DNA of 64,000 bases from Bacteroidaceae bacterium (GCA_024697945.1 JAILRU010000048.1:1-64000), one strand, 5' to 3'; counted from the first letter of the stretch, positions 37,455 to 47,515 are shown. The notes: a model not told the origin generated them from the letters alone. Program-made: numbers and translations.

Positions 37455-38480
37455 TTATTTCAGCAGGTCGGCGTAGGTGTCGATGGCGGCATTGACTCGT
37501 GTGATGGCTTCCTCCATAGTGCATTGGAGTTTGCCGCCGCTGGCGTTCTTGTGACCGCCGCCATTGAAGAAGCGCGATGCCATCTGGTCGCATGGGAAGT
37601 CGCCGACGCTGCGCAGGCTGAGCTTCATGGTGCCGGGATGCTCGGTGTCTTCGTTGATGAAGATGCTGAGACGCATGCCGAGTATCTGCAGGGGGATGTT
37701 GACGATGCCTTCTGTATCTCCATTCTTGATCTTGAACAGGCGACGCTGCTCGTTCGTGAGCGTCATGATGGCGGTGTGGCGGTCGTGGAGCACCTTCATG
37801 TTGACGTAGAGCAAATAGCCTTGCAACCGCAAACGGGCCTCGGAAGCCGTCCAGAAAACGTTGCGATAGATCTGGTCCTTGTCGATGCCGCGAGCCAGCA
37901 GATGACTGATGTACTCGTAGATGACAGGGCGGTTGGAGTTGAACGAGAAGGCGCCTGTGTCGCACATCATGGCTGCATAGAGACAGATGGCCTCATCGAT
38001 GGAGATGTCGTCGAGTTCGCCTTGCTGATGTAGCAGGTGACAGATGACTTCGCCCGTGGCACACATCTCAGGATGGGAGATGGTGACCTGACAGAAGTCA
38101 GCTGGGTCGAGATGATGGTCGATGAGGACGCGCGGGGCTTTGCTCTGCATGATGGCTTCCTCCAAGCCAGCAAGTCGGTTGGGCTGGTTCAGGTCGCAGA
38201 CGATGACGAGGTCGGCTACGTCGATAGCAGCCTTTATCTTTTCCTGATGCTTTGCGTTCGTGTGTATGAGGATGCTGTCAGTACCCGGCATCCACTTGAG
38301 GAAGTCGGGAAAGATGTTGGGCACGATGACTGTTGCCTGCTTGCCTCTCCGCTCAAGGTAGTGCTTCAGGGCAAGTGCTGAACCGATAGCATCGCCGTCG
38401 GGGTTGACGTGGGCGCAGATGACGACATGAGAGCTGCGCTCTATTAGTTCACTATTGATAATTGACAATTGACAATTCAT
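37455..38480 (-). CDS. DHH/DHHA1 phosphoesterase, NrnA-like oligoribonuclease / pAp phosphatase
   Basis: HVNPDGDAIGSALAL, VLIDHHLDPADF (DHH), FFNGGGHKNASGG (DHHA1). Confidence 0.9.
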   Translation of the reverse strand: MNCQLSIINSELIERSSHVVICAHVNPDGDAIGSALALKHYLERRGKQATVIVPNIFPDFLKWMPGTDSILIHTNAKHQEKIKAAIDVADLVIVCDLNQPNRLAGLEEAIMQSKAPRVLIDHHLDPADFCQVTISHPEMCATGEVICHLLHQQGELDDISIDEAICLYAAMMCDTGAFSFNSNRPVIYEYISHLLARGIDKDQIYRNVFWTASEARLRLQGYLLYVNMKVLHDRHTAIMTLTNEQRRLFKIKNGDTEGIVNIPLQILGMRLSIFINEDTEHPGTMKLSLRSVGDFPCDQMASRFFNGGGHKNASGGKLQCTMEEAITRVNAAIDTYADLLK

Positions 38481-38524
38481 AAGTCACAATTATTTGACGA
38501 AGTGGCATATTCCGCGACGTAGGC

Positions 38525-40243
38525 TCAGGCATTGAAGAACGCAGCAGGAGTATTGTGGAAATATATCGTTCGGTATCTGCCGTCTGTTTGCGCGTTTGCC
38601 GTTGTCTTGTTGTCTTTTCTCTGTTCATCCTCCGGTTTCGGAGCTTCCGGGAAGGACTTCCCTTCGTTCAGTATCTCCTGGGCCTTGAGGATGGTGGGGT
38701 CGTCCTTTCCGAGGAACATCAGGTAGTCCTTCATTTCCCCTACATTATATATTATAGTGCCGTAGATGTTGCGCTCGAAGAGCTGGCGGCTTTTCTGGAG
38801 CATGAGGTTGCGGCGGCGCAACTGGTGCTTCTCGCCAAACTGGGCAAACTTCTCCAACAGGTTCTCCCGACGCAGGAACTTCTCCATGCGGTCCGCCGTC
38901 TGGAGCGAGGTGAGCTTGGCGCGGTTCTCGTCGGAGTAGGAGAAAGCAAACTGGCGAATGAGTCCGGTCAGGACTGCCTCGCGGTAGTAGGAAGTCACAC
39001 CCGTCGTATCCTCTGGCACGAAGACATCGGGCGTGATACCGCCGCCGCCATAGACGATGCGGCCGATGCTGGTCTGGAACTGCTCGCCCTCTTGATGAAT
39101 GCTGTCCTGCGAGAAGAACTCACCGCGCTCGTAGCGCATAATGAGGTCGTTCTCGTACTCCTCGCCATGTCCCTTTTCGTAGGGCTTCTGGATGCAGCGT
39201 CCGCTGGGCGTGTAGTAACGGGCTACGGTAAGACGTACCACGCTGCCGTCGCGGAACTCCATCGGTTCTTGCACAAGGCCCTTGCCGAAGGTGCGCCGCC
39301 CGACGATGGTACCTCTGTCGTTGTCCTGGATGGCACCGGCAAAGATTTCGCTGGCGCTGGCGCTTCCTTCATCCACAAGCACGACGATGGGAAGCTTCTG
39401 GAAGCTGCCACGTCCGTCGCTGTAGAATTCCTTGCGAGGACTCTTACGTCCCTCGGTATAGACAATCAGATTACCGCCCGGCAGGAACTCGTTGACCATC
39501 TGGATGGCTATGTGCATGTAGCCGCCACGATTACCGCGAAGGTCAACGATGAGCTGCTTCATGCCCTCCATGTTAAGTTCGGCCAGGGCAACAAGCATTT
39601 CGGCATAGGTCTGTTCGCCAAAGTTCTTGACGCGGAGGTAACCGGTCTTTTCGCCCATCATGAAGAAGGCATCGACACTGACCACAGGTATGTCGCCGCG
39701 AACAACCGTGAAGTATTGAATGTCGGTCGAACCGTGGCGACGAATGCCGAGATTGACCTTGGAGCCTTTTGGCCCCTTGAGATGCTTCATCACCTTATCG
39801 GAATCCATGCCGACGAGCGACACGGTATCGGCCGTCACGATGCGGTCGCCTGCCAGGATGCCCACCTTCTCGGCAGGACCTCCATGTATGACAGACATCA
39901 CGTTGACGGTGTCCTGTTCCATAGTGAACTGTACGCCGATGCCACTGAAGGAGCCCTTCAGGTCCTCGACCGACTCCTCGGCTTCCTTTGGGCCGAAATA
40001 GCTGCTGTGCGGGTCGAGTTCACTAAGAATCTGCGGCATGGCATCCTCGACCAGCGTGTTCATATCGACGGTATCGACGTAGTTGTTGTCGATAAGCTGC
40101 AAAAGATAGCCCACCTTGCTGCTGCCAGTGTTGATGATGTTGATGCGGCCGCCGGAGAAATGGCTGGTGTAGAAAGTGCCGATAAAGATGCCCACGATGG
40201 TGCCAATGGCAATCAGGAGGGGCGTAAAGCGGTGCTTGTCCAT
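38525..40243 (-). CDS. S41 family C-terminal processing peptidase
   Basis: PDZ GIGVQFTMEQDTVNVMSVIHGGPAEKVGILAGDRI; catalytic VDEGSASASEIFAGAIQD and GRRTFGKGLVQ. Confidence 0.93.
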   Translation of the reverse strand: MDKHRFTPLLIAIGTIVGIFIGTFYTSHFSGGRINIINTGSSKVGYLLQLIDNNYVDTVDMNTLVEDAMPQILSELDPHSSYFGPKEAEESVEDLKGSFSGIGVQFTMEQDTVNVMSVIHGGPAEKVGILAGDRIVTADTVSLVGMDSDKVMKHLKGPKGSKVNLGIRRHGSTDIQYFTVVRGDIPVVSVDAFFMMGEKTGYLRVKNFGEQTYAEMLVALAELNMEGMKQLIVDLRGNRGGYMHIAIQMVNEFLPGGNLIVYTEGRKSPRKEFYSDGRGSFQKLPIVVLVDEGSASASEIFAGAIQDNDRGTIVGRRTFGKGLVQEPMEFRDGSVVRLTVARYYTPSGRCIQKPYEKGHGEEYENDLIMRYERGEFFSQDSIHQEGEQFQTSIGRIVYGGGGITPDVFVPEDTTGVTSYYREAVLTGLIRQFAFSYSDENRAKLTSLQTADRMEKFLRRENLLEKFAQFGEKHQLRRRNLMLQKSRQLFERNIYGTIIYNVGEMKDYLMFLGKDDPTILKAQEILNEGKSFPEAPKPEDEQRKDNKTTANAQTDGRYRTIYFHNTPAAFFNA

Positions 40244-40264
40244 TTTATTTCTAAGTAATCTGAG

Positions 40265-42718
40265 TTATTCTGTCTTAATCAACTTGACTTCGATGCCGGC
40301 GCGACGCAGGAGGTCAACGCCATCGGTCAGACGGTATTCGCGGCTATAGATGACGCGCTTTATGCCCGCCTGAATAATGAGCTTGGCACACTCGATGCAA
40401 GGCGAATCGGTGACGTAGAGCGTTGAGCCGTCGCTATTGTTGCCGCTTCTGGCAATCTTCGTGATAGCATTTGCCTCGGCATGCAACACGTAAGGCTTGG
40501 TCACGCCATTTTCTTCGCAGATATTCTCGAAGCCCGAGGGTGTACCATTGTAGCCGTCGCTGATAATCATCTTGTCCTTCACGATGAGTGCTCCCACCTG
40601 ACGGCGCTGGCAATAGCTGTTCTCGCTCCATATCTGAGCCATGCGGAGATAGCGGAGGTCGAGGGCATGCTGCTTACTGGTAGGAGAAGTTTGCGAGCAC
40701 GGGATGCCGTTTCGTTTCAGCAGGGCCTTGATGTCTGGCTCCTTGCCACGGAAGTTCACATAGAGCTGCATGGGGTCGGCTGTTCCTCCTTGCGAGAGGA
40801 TTGTGCTACGGAAACGCTCTGCTGTCTCCTTGTCGAAGATGCCTTTTTCCAGGAAGAGACTGAAGGCATCGGCATCGAGCACCTCGGCCCACTTGTAGCT
40901 GTAATAACCTGCTGCATAGCCGCCGCTCATGATGTGGGAGAACTGTACGCTCATATTTGTACCCGCGACGGCAGGCAGCAACTGTGTCCGGCTCCATGCT
41001 TTTCGTTCGAAGTCCATGATGTCGTCGGTGAGAGGTCCTGTCAGCGTATAATAGGCCATGTCGAGCATACAGAAGCTGAGCTGGCGGATGCAAGCATAGC
41101 CGCAATGGAAGTTACGGCTCTGACGTATGCGCTCGATAAGCTCGTCGGGTAGTGGTTCTCCTGTCTCGAAGTGATTGGCAAATGTGTGCAGGAACTCAGG
41201 CTCGACTGCGAAGTTCTCCATCAGTTGTGATGGGAGTTCCACGAAGTCACGCAGGACGTTTGTGCCGCTCAACGGCTGATAGTGCACCTTCGAGAAGATG
41301 CTGTGCAAGGCGTGGCCGAACTCATGCAGGAAAGTCTCCACCTCGCTCAAAGTGAGCAGCGAAGGCTTCTCTTTTGTGGGCTTTGTCAGGTTCATGACGA
41401 TGCTGACGTGCGGACGGTGGTCGTTGCCAGCCTCGTCGATGTATTGTTCGCTGAAGTCTGTCATCCAGGCTCCGCTCTGCTTGCTGGCACGCGGGAAGAA
41501 ATCGGCATAAAGGACAGCCAGGAAGCTGCCGTCAGCATCGAAAACCTCGTAGGCTTCGACATCGGGATGATAAACTTCAATTTGGGGTTGTAGGCGGAAC
41601 GTGATGCCGTAAAGCTTTGTGGCAAGTCCGAAGATACCGTCCTTGACTTTTTGCAACTGGAAATAGGGACGGAGCATCTCGCTGTCGATATTGTGCTTCT
41701 GCAACTGCAACTTGTGGCTATAGTAGCCCCAATCCCAGGGTTGCAGACCATCCTCTAAGGGAGAACCTATGAGGGCCTTCACCTCTTCAAGCTCCGTTTT
41801 TGCCACAGGCATATAGGCTTCGTAGAGTTTGTCGATGAGGTCGTTCACGCGACCTGTAGTCTTTGCCATTCTGTTTCCCAAGGCATATTCGGCGTAGCAT
41901 TTGTAGCCAAGCAGGGAAGCAAGCTCATGCCTGAGATTGACGATTTGTCGCACAATCTCGCGGTTGTCGCATGCATCGCCTTTGCAGCAGAGCGTATTCT
42001 TTGCCATATACATCTGCTGACGCAGTTCGCGGTTGTCGGCGTAGGTGAGGAATGGTCCATAGCTGGGTGCATGAAGGGTAAAGAGCCAACCCTCCTTGCC
42101 CTTTTCCTTTGCAGCTAGAGCTGCAGCATCCTTTGCCGTGTCGGGCAGACCTGAAAGCTGACTTGGGTCGGTGATGTGAAGCTCGTAGTCGTTGGTCTGC
42201 TTGAGCTCGTTCTGACTGAACAGCAACCCCAATTGAGCAAGTTCTGTCTCTATGGCAGCAAATCGCTCCTTGTTCTCTTTACTGAGTAGGGCCCCGCTGC
42301 GAACGAAAGCGTCGTAGGTATCATCCAGGAGCTTCTGCTCTTCAGGGTTTAGCCCTTTATCACCTTCACCTTTTAACTTTTTAACCCTCTCAAAGAGATT
42401 CTCGTTGTGCATGATGCGGGCATAGTGCTCGGTTAGCAATGGCGAGAGCTTCTGTGCCAGGGCATCCATCTCGTCGGAAGTGTTGGCGTTGACAAGGTTG
42501 AAGAAGATGCTGGTTGTGCGCTCCAACAATTCGCCTGTCCTTGGGGCGATGGTATTCTGGAATGTCGGCGGCTCCGGATTATTGATGATGGCAGCCACGG
42601 CCTCGTCCTCTTGCCTCATGGCCTCGAGAATGGCAGGTTCGAAGTCCTCAAGCTTTATGCGCGAGAAGGGTGCCGTCCCGTGTAGCGTCTGAAATTTAGG
42701 TTCAAGTAATATGTTCAT
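40265..42718 (-). CDS. fusion: M3 peptidyl-dipeptidase (Dcp-like) plus C-terminal dCMP deaminase
   Basis: 817 aa single ORF; M3 motif TFLHEFGHALHSIF; deaminase HAEANAITK and SPCIECAKL; deaminase part about 40265-40678. Confidence 0.9.
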   Translation of the reverse strand: MNILLEPKFQTLHGTAPFSRIKLEDFEPAILEAMRQEDEAVAAIINNPEPPTFQNTIAPRTGELLERTTSIFFNLVNANTSDEMDALAQKLSPLLTEHYARIMHNENLFERVKKLKGEGDKGLNPEEQKLLDDTYDAFVRSGALLSKENKERFAAIETELAQLGLLFSQNELKQTNDYELHITDPSQLSGLPDTAKDAAALAAKEKGKEGWLFTLHAPSYGPFLTYADNRELRQQMYMAKNTLCCKGDACDNREIVRQIVNLRHELASLLGYKCYAEYALGNRMAKTTGRVNDLIDKLYEAYMPVAKTELEEVKALIGSPLEDGLQPWDWGYYSHKLQLQKHNIDSEMLRPYFQLQKVKDGIFGLATKLYGITFRLQPQIEVYHPDVEAYEVFDADGSFLAVLYADFFPRASKQSGAWMTDFSEQYIDEAGNDHRPHVSIVMNLTKPTKEKPSLLTLSEVETFLHEFGHALHSIFSKVHYQPLSGTNVLRDFVELPSQLMENFAVEPEFLHTFANHFETGEPLPDELIERIRQSRNFHCGYACIRQLSFCMLDMAYYTLTGPLTDDIMDFERKAWSRTQLLPAVAGTNMSVQFSHIMSGGYAAGYYSYKWAEVLDADAFSLFLEKGIFDKETAERFRSTILSQGGTADPMQLYVNFRGKEPDIKALLKRNGIPCSQTSPTSKQHALDLRYLRMAQIWSENSYCQRRQVGALIVKDKMIISDGYNGTPSGFENICEENGVTKPYVLHAEANAITKIARSGNNSDGSTLYVTDSPCIECAKLIIQAGIKRVIYSREYRLTDGVDLLRRAGIEVKLIKTE

Positions 42719-42758
42719 ATATTGTTTTCAACTCTTTATTTTTTACCTTTTAAACCTT

Positions 42759-43454
42759 TCACATTTTCACACTTTCACATTTTAAAATGTTCTCTATGTC
42801 GTGTATGATGAAATGTCCCCTGCCTAAGCGGATGCTACCTTCCTTGTCCCATCGGTTGAGTATCTGTGAAACGGTGATACGTCTTTCATCGATGTAATGG
42901 GCGAGTTCTTTCATGTGAATGAAGATTTCCACTTCGCCTTTGCAATCGTAAAAGATGATGCTGAGAAAGTGTCGCAGGCGGTCTTCTGCATTGTCTAATT
43001 GGCAAGGACGGAGTGCAGTTTCCCTCTTTTGCGCTATGGCTGAAAGAGTATTGAGCATGTTAAGCCGGAATACTTCACTCTTCATCAGGTGGCTTCCAAT
43101 CAGTCCCTTACGTATGCCCAACATCTTGACTTCGGTCTTAGCCCGATAGGTGTATTCGTAGGTCGGCGTAAGTCCGAAGAGTCTGTCAACCTCGATAACG
43201 GCAGGTGCTTTCAGCAAGGAGTGGCTGGCATAGATGCCATCGGATGACTGGTGCTCCCGTTGAAGCTCGCCCTCGACCAAATAGAGCAGTTGGGAACAAT
43301 TGTCACCTTGACGGATGAGGGGTGAGGAAGAGGCGGGAAACTCGTCTGCGTCGAGTCTCAGGGCTTCCTCCCAGCCAAGCAATTCCCTACTGCTGATGCC
43401 CTGAAGCAACGGCAATCTGGTGAAGAGCGCATATCGAGTACTGAGGTCTTTCAT
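42759..43454 (-). CDS. Crp/Fnr family transcriptional regulator
   Basis: cNMP-binding-like N-terminus and HTH HYIDERRITVSQILNRWDKEGSIRLGRGHFIIHD; MKDLSTRY start preferred. Confidence 0.75.
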   Translation of the reverse strand: MKDLSTRYALFTRLPLLQGISSRELLGWEEALRLDADEFPASSSPLIRQGDNCSQLLYLVEGELQREHQSSDGIYASHSLLKAPAVIEVDRLFGLTPTYEYTYRAKTEVKMLGIRKGLIGSHLMKSEVFRLNMLNTLSAIAQKRETALRPCQLDNAEDRLRHFLSIIFYDCKGEVEIFIHMKELAHYIDERRITVSQILNRWDKEGSIRLGRGHFIIHDIENILKCESVKM

Positions 43455-44488
43455 TTGACGATGAGTTTGCTGAACCCTTCCGTAAACCATGTGCAGTATG
43501 CGCCCTGTTCGTCGGAATAAATGAAGTATGCTTGCAGTTGAGGCTGCTTTTCGAGGACTTTCTTTGCCTGCTCCAAACCCAATACCATGAAGGCTGTAGC
43601 GAAGGCATCTGCTTCGGCACAGGTAGGCGCCATAACGGTACTCGAAAGGATGTCCTGCTGGGCAGGATAACCTGTCCGAGGGTTGATGGTATGTGCTATC
43701 TTACGCCCGTTGCTGATGTAGTAGTTGCGGTAGTTTCCGCTGGTGGCAATTGCTTTCCCCGAGAGGGCCATGATATCCTGCAGTTCCGTATTGGTGGAGG
43801 TTGAATCGTCGTCGGGCTTGTTAATGCCGATGCGCCAAGGCTCGCCTTTTTCGTTGACCCCCTCCGTGACGACTTCGCCACCAATCTCCACCATGAAGTC
43901 ATGGATGTCATGATTGCGAAGGACTTGTGCCGCTTTATCCACGCCATAACCTTTTGCTATGGCGCTAAAGTCAAGGATGGAAAGCGGGTTGTCCTTCATA
44001 AGCCTGCCATCATTGAGATGGATTGATGAGAGACCCACCATAGCACGGAGACTATCGACCTGTGCGCTGTCGGGCAGTTGTCCATTCTTGAACCCAAAGC
44101 CCCAGGCGTTAACCAATGGAGCTACAGTAGGGTCAAAGGCCCCATCGGTGGCACTATTGATGATGAAAGAAAGCTGCAACACCTCGCTCAGCATCTCGTC
44201 GGCTTTGTCCGTCTCGCCTTTGTTTATCCGACTGATGGTACTCTGCGGGTTGAACATCGAAAGCGAGGCATCTACTTTCTGCAACTCTGCCTCAATCTCT
44301 GCCTTGAGGTCTTTGTCGCAGAGGTATTTGGCATGATAGAGTGTTCCGAAGACTGTGCCCTCGTTGTGAATCATTGAGCACTGAGCATTGGCCGTCGGTC
44401 TCCAAAAGATAAGAAAACACGCAATGGCAATAACAGCAAGGATTCCCAGATATAATCTACGATTTTCCATTGACTCTTCAATTTTCAC
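43451..44488 (-). CDS. apbE: FAD:protein FMN transferase (ApbE)
   Basis: DFSAIAKGYGVDKAAQVL, HTINPRTGYPAQ. Confidence 0.93.
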   Translation of the reverse strand: MKIEESMENRRLYLGILAVIAIACFLIFWRPTANAQCSMIHNEGTVFGTLYHAKYLCDKDLKAEIEAELQKVDASLSMFNPQSTISRINKGETDKADEMLSEVLQLSFIINSATDGAFDPTVAPLVNAWGFGFKNGQLPDSAQVDSLRAMVGLSSIHLNDGRLMKDNPLSILDFSAIAKGYGVDKAAQVLRNHDIHDFMVEIGGEVVTEGVNEKGEPWRIGINKPDDDSTSTNTELQDIMALSGKAIATSGNYRNYYISNGRKIAHTINPRTGYPAQQDILSSTVMAPTCAEADAFATAFMVLGLEQAKKVLEKQPQLQAYFIYSDEQGAYCTWFTEGFSKLIVK

Positions 44489-45278
44489 TCTCCTTGTCCG
44501 GTTCGGGTGTTAGCTCAGGCGGCAGAACTGGAGGAGTCTTCACTTTCTTTTTCGTTTTGCCTACATCGAATATGAGGTTCACCGTGCCGCCAAAGCAATT
44601 GTCGTCGTTCTTGCCGAAGCCAGGAACGAAGTATGGCTCCCCGCCATCGGGATACTTCAAGCTGATGCGTTTCTTGTAGCGTATGCTCCAACCGAGGCGT
44701 ACGAAACTCCATAGCTTGGTTTCGACACCAACACCCAACTCAAGCCAATGACCTGTTGCCTTCTCCCCTTTGAGTAGTAATGGTCCGGTTGTGCCATAGA
44801 CAGGATCGGTGAATGTCGGATTACCTATGTCGTACTTAAAGCTGCTGAAGCCATAGCGAACAATGCCGAAAAGACGGTTGCCGTTGTGTTTCTTGTTGAA
44901 ATTGTAGTCGAGGCCGAAACGCATATAGGGCGCCGTGGCGCTGAACGTGTTGCCTGTCTCTGCACCCTCCCGACTGCAGTCACCTATACCAAGCTCTGCA
45001 ACAGGAAAGTACTTGTCGTAGAGGTTGATTCGGGCACTGACTTCCATATTGGCGAACTTGGCATTCATAGCTTTCATGGCAAAGCCGACGACATCGGCAC
45101 TAACCGCGACGCCGCTAAACAGGGGGGCTTTGTCCTTCTTCTCTTCCTTGCTCTTGTTCTGGGCATACGGCGTGGCACAGAACAGTCCCACCAAAAGCAG
45201 AACCAACCATCGACGTCCCAAAGAGAGAGTCAGAGGGGAATCAAAGCAAATGTATCTGCAGGTTAGTGGTCGTTTCAT
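44478..45278 (-). CDS. outer-membrane beta-barrel-like protein (DUF6048-like)
   Basis: Signal sequence and alternating aromatic strands; adjacent to 45241-45717. Confidence 0.6.
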   Translation of the reverse strand: MKRPLTCRYICFDSPLTLSLGRRWLVLLLVGLFCATPYAQNKSKEEKKDKAPLFSGVAVSADVVGFAMKAMNAKFANMEVSARINLYDKYFPVAELGIGDCSREGAETGNTFSATAPYMRFGLDYNFNKKHNGNRLFGIVRYGFSSFKYDIGNPTFTDPVYGTTGPLLLKGEKATGHWLELGVGVETKLWSFVRLGWSIRYKKRISLKYPDGGEPYFVPGFGKNDDNCFGGTVNLIFDVGKTKKKVKTPPVLPPELTPEPDKESEN

Positions 45279-45717
45279 AGTTCACGGAAGAGCGTATGAC
45301 GGTAATGGATTCGATAAATTCGTTTGTATTGCGTACACCTTGGATGGTGTGGAAAAGAGTCGTCGGACAGTCAGGCGATTCGTAATGAACCTGATTGGTT
45401 TTCGACACCCATATCGTATCCTGGAGGAAGTAGGCTTCACCCTCGGAGTCTCTGCCCTTGATGCTGAGTATGAGCGTGTCCTCTGCCTGCCAATAGCTCA
45501 AGGGTAGAGTGAGCTGGGAGGTTTTCACAGACCTGTTGAGCAGGATAGCATCAGTGCCACAGGCCGTAATGGTCAGCGTATCGTTGATAGCCACAGCCTC
45601 ACCGTCTTTGTCGAATGCCCCATACATTGCGACAGTATTGTAGAGCGTACAATCATACGACTCACATGCAGCGAGTATCAGGATGCCTGATAATATGAAC
45701 AGAAGCCGTTGCCTCAT
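45241..45717 (-). CDS. lipoprotein (DUF6452-like)
   Basis: LFILSGILILAACESYDCTLYN lipobox. Confidence 0.6.
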   Translation of the reverse strand: MRQRLLFILSGILILAACESYDCTLYNTVAMYGAFDKDGEAVAINDTLTITACGTDAILLNRSVKTSQLTLPLSYWQAEDTLILSIKGRDSEGEAYFLQDTIWVSKTNQVHYESPDCPTTLFHTIQGVRNTNEFIESITVIRSSVNYETTTNLQIHLL

Positions 45718-46679
45718 ATTGTTTTTTCAATCTGATAGTTATTGCGTTCGGGAGCATTACGGCTGATAAGCTCTCCCAAGAAACCAGCTACGAAGAGCTG
45801 AGTACCCAGAATCATCATCGTCAGAGCGATATAGAAATAGGGGCTGTTGGTGACGAGAGGGTGAGGAATGCCGTTCCAGATGCAGTACAGCTTCGTGCCG
45901 CCTACCACCATCACAGCCAGCAGACCGAGTATGAACATCACAGTCCCGATGAAGCCGAAGACGTGCATCGGCTTAAGTCCAAAGCTGTCCAAGAACCATA
46001 ATGAAAGCAGGTCCAGATAGCCGTTGACGAAGCGGTTTAGCCCCATAAACTTCGACTTGCCAAACTTGCGAGCCTGGTGATGGACGCGCTTCTCGCCGAT
46101 ATGGGTAAAACCAGCGTTCTTGGCAAGGTATGGAATGTAGCGATGCATCTCACCATAGACCTCGATGTTCTTGACCACCTCGCTACGGTAGGCCTTCAGT
46201 CCGCAGTTGAAATCGTGCAGGTTATGGATGCCGCTCACTTGTCTTGCCGTCGCATTGAAGAGCTTGGTGGGAATAGTCTTCGACAGAGGGTCACCCTTGC
46301 TGCGGTTCATCTTGTAACCGCTTACCAGGTCGTACCCCTCCTCTGTAATCATGCGATATAGCTCAGGAATTTCGTCGGGGGAGTCCTGCAGGTCGGCATC
46401 CATCGTGATGACCACATTACCCTGTGCTGCTCCGAAGCCACAATAGAGGGCTGGGCTCTTGCCATAATTGCGGCGGAACTTAATACCATGTACCGTCTCG
46501 GGATTCTCAGCCTTGAGCTGCTCGATGACTTCCCACGAGTGGTCTGTACTACCATCGCTGACAAAGATAACTTCGTAGGAGAAACCGTGCGTCTCCATCA
46601 CCTGCTTTATCCATCTGAAGAGCTCAGGCAGGGACTCATCTTCGTTGTACAGAGGAACAACAACACTTATATCTTTCAT
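45714..46679 (-). CDS. family 2 glycosyltransferase (DPM1-like) with C-terminal TM helices
   Basis: SVVVPLYNEDESLPELFRWI, VITMDADLQDSPDEIPELY. Confidence 0.92.
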   Translation of the reverse strand: MKDISVVVPLYNEDESLPELFRWIKQVMETHGFSYEVIFVSDGSTDHSWEVIEQLKAENPETVHGIKFRRNYGKSPALYCGFGAAQGNVVITMDADLQDSPDEIPELYRMITEEGYDLVSGYKMNRSKGDPLSKTIPTKLFNATARQVSGIHNLHDFNCGLKAYRSEVVKNIEVYGEMHRYIPYLAKNAGFTHIGEKRVHHQARKFGKSKFMGLNRFVNGYLDLLSLWFLDSFGLKPMHVFGFIGTVMFILGLLAVMVVGGTKLYCIWNGIPHPLVTNSPYFYIALTMMILGTQLFVAGFLGELISRNAPERNNYQIEKTI

Positions 46680-46690
46680 TTTATCATTTT

Positions 46691-47227
46691 TTACTCTTTC
46701 AACTTTTCAACTTTTCTTACTGGCAGCGCCGCAAGCAGGGAGACTGGGAACGCCAGTATTAGATTGTAGAATGCCATTTGCAACACGATGTCCCGGATGG
46801 ACATCGATTGAAACACTTTCTGTATTTCTTCCAGATTCGATTCAGGGAACAGTTTTTGCAAGGTTTGGCGGTACTCCTCGCTTTGCATGGCCTTACTCAT
46901 CAACGAGATGAAACGCCCGTCATCGAGCAGAAGAAAATAGGCATATTGCGCAGCATCTGTCAGCAGGCCAGCCAGCAAACATGTAACAAACGACAAACGC
47001 CAAATATACAACCAACTCGATGGGTTGAGCTGGCGGTAGTTCGTCAGTTGCTTGTAGAGCACATAGATGCTGATGAGACCCAAAGCCGATCCCAGCGTCG
47101 AAAGGAGCGGACGTTCAAAGGCGTACATCGCGCACAAAAAGCTTGCCGACCACATCAGTCCTATCGGAAGGGCCATCCATCCAGCTACATCTATCAGCTT
47201 TTCTCTTTTCACCTTTTCATTTGTCAT
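46691..47227 (-). CDS. DUF4199-like membrane protein
   Basis: 178 aa, 4 TM segments, immediately upstream of the GT2 gene. Confidence 0.7.
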   Translation of the reverse strand: MTNEKVKREKLIDVAGWMALPIGLMWSASFLCAMYAFERPLLSTLGSALGLISIYVLYKQLTNYRQLNPSSWLYIWRLSFVTCLLAGLLTDAAQYAYFLLLDDGRFISLMSKAMQSEEYRQTLQKLFPESNLEEIQKVFQSMSIRDIVLQMAFYNLILAFPVSLLAALPVRKVEKLKE

Positions 47228-47269
47228 TTATCATTTAGGGCGTAGCCCGCTCTTTCAATTATGAGCGGG

Positions 47270-47277
47270 CAAAGATA
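47270..47277 (-). promoter_or_regulatory. -7 box TATCTTTG for the DUF4199-GT2 operon
   Basis: CAAAGATA on the + strand. Confidence 0.55.
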
Positions 47278-47393
47278 CGAAAAAAAGCCATATAAATAAT
47301 GTAATAGAGGCAAAAAAAAGCGTGAAAGCGTAAAATTCTTCATTCTTCACTATAATTTTGAATTTTGAATTTTGAATTTTGAATTATATGTCG

Positions 47394-47401
47394 TACCTTT
47401 G
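47394..47401 (+). promoter_or_regulatory. -7 box TACCTTTG for ffs-tRNA
   Basis: GTCGTACCTTTGCACCC immediately 5' of the SRP RNA. Confidence 0.7.
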
Positions 47402-47414
47402 CACCCGCTTAACA

Positions 47415-47512
47415 TGGGAAAGTCCTATACGGCATGCTCCCGGTGAATCCCCCAGGGCTTGACCGCAGCAAGGGCAGCAGGTTGTAGCGGCGCGATATAG
47501 TAAGCTTTCCCA
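47415..47512 (+). ncRNA. ffs: bacterial small SRP RNA (4.5S)
   Basis: Terminal stem TGGGAAAG/CTTTCCCA; domain IV signature GGTGAATCCCCCAGGGCTTGACCGCAGCAAGGGCAGCAGG. Confidence 0.85.
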
Positions 47513-47515
47513 CCT

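Noticed and set aside
38555-40258. 567-aa + strand ORF antisense to the S41 peptidase
   Set aside because: Same reason: complete opposite-strand protease with catalytic motifs; the antisense product is His/Val/Leu-rich shadow sequence.
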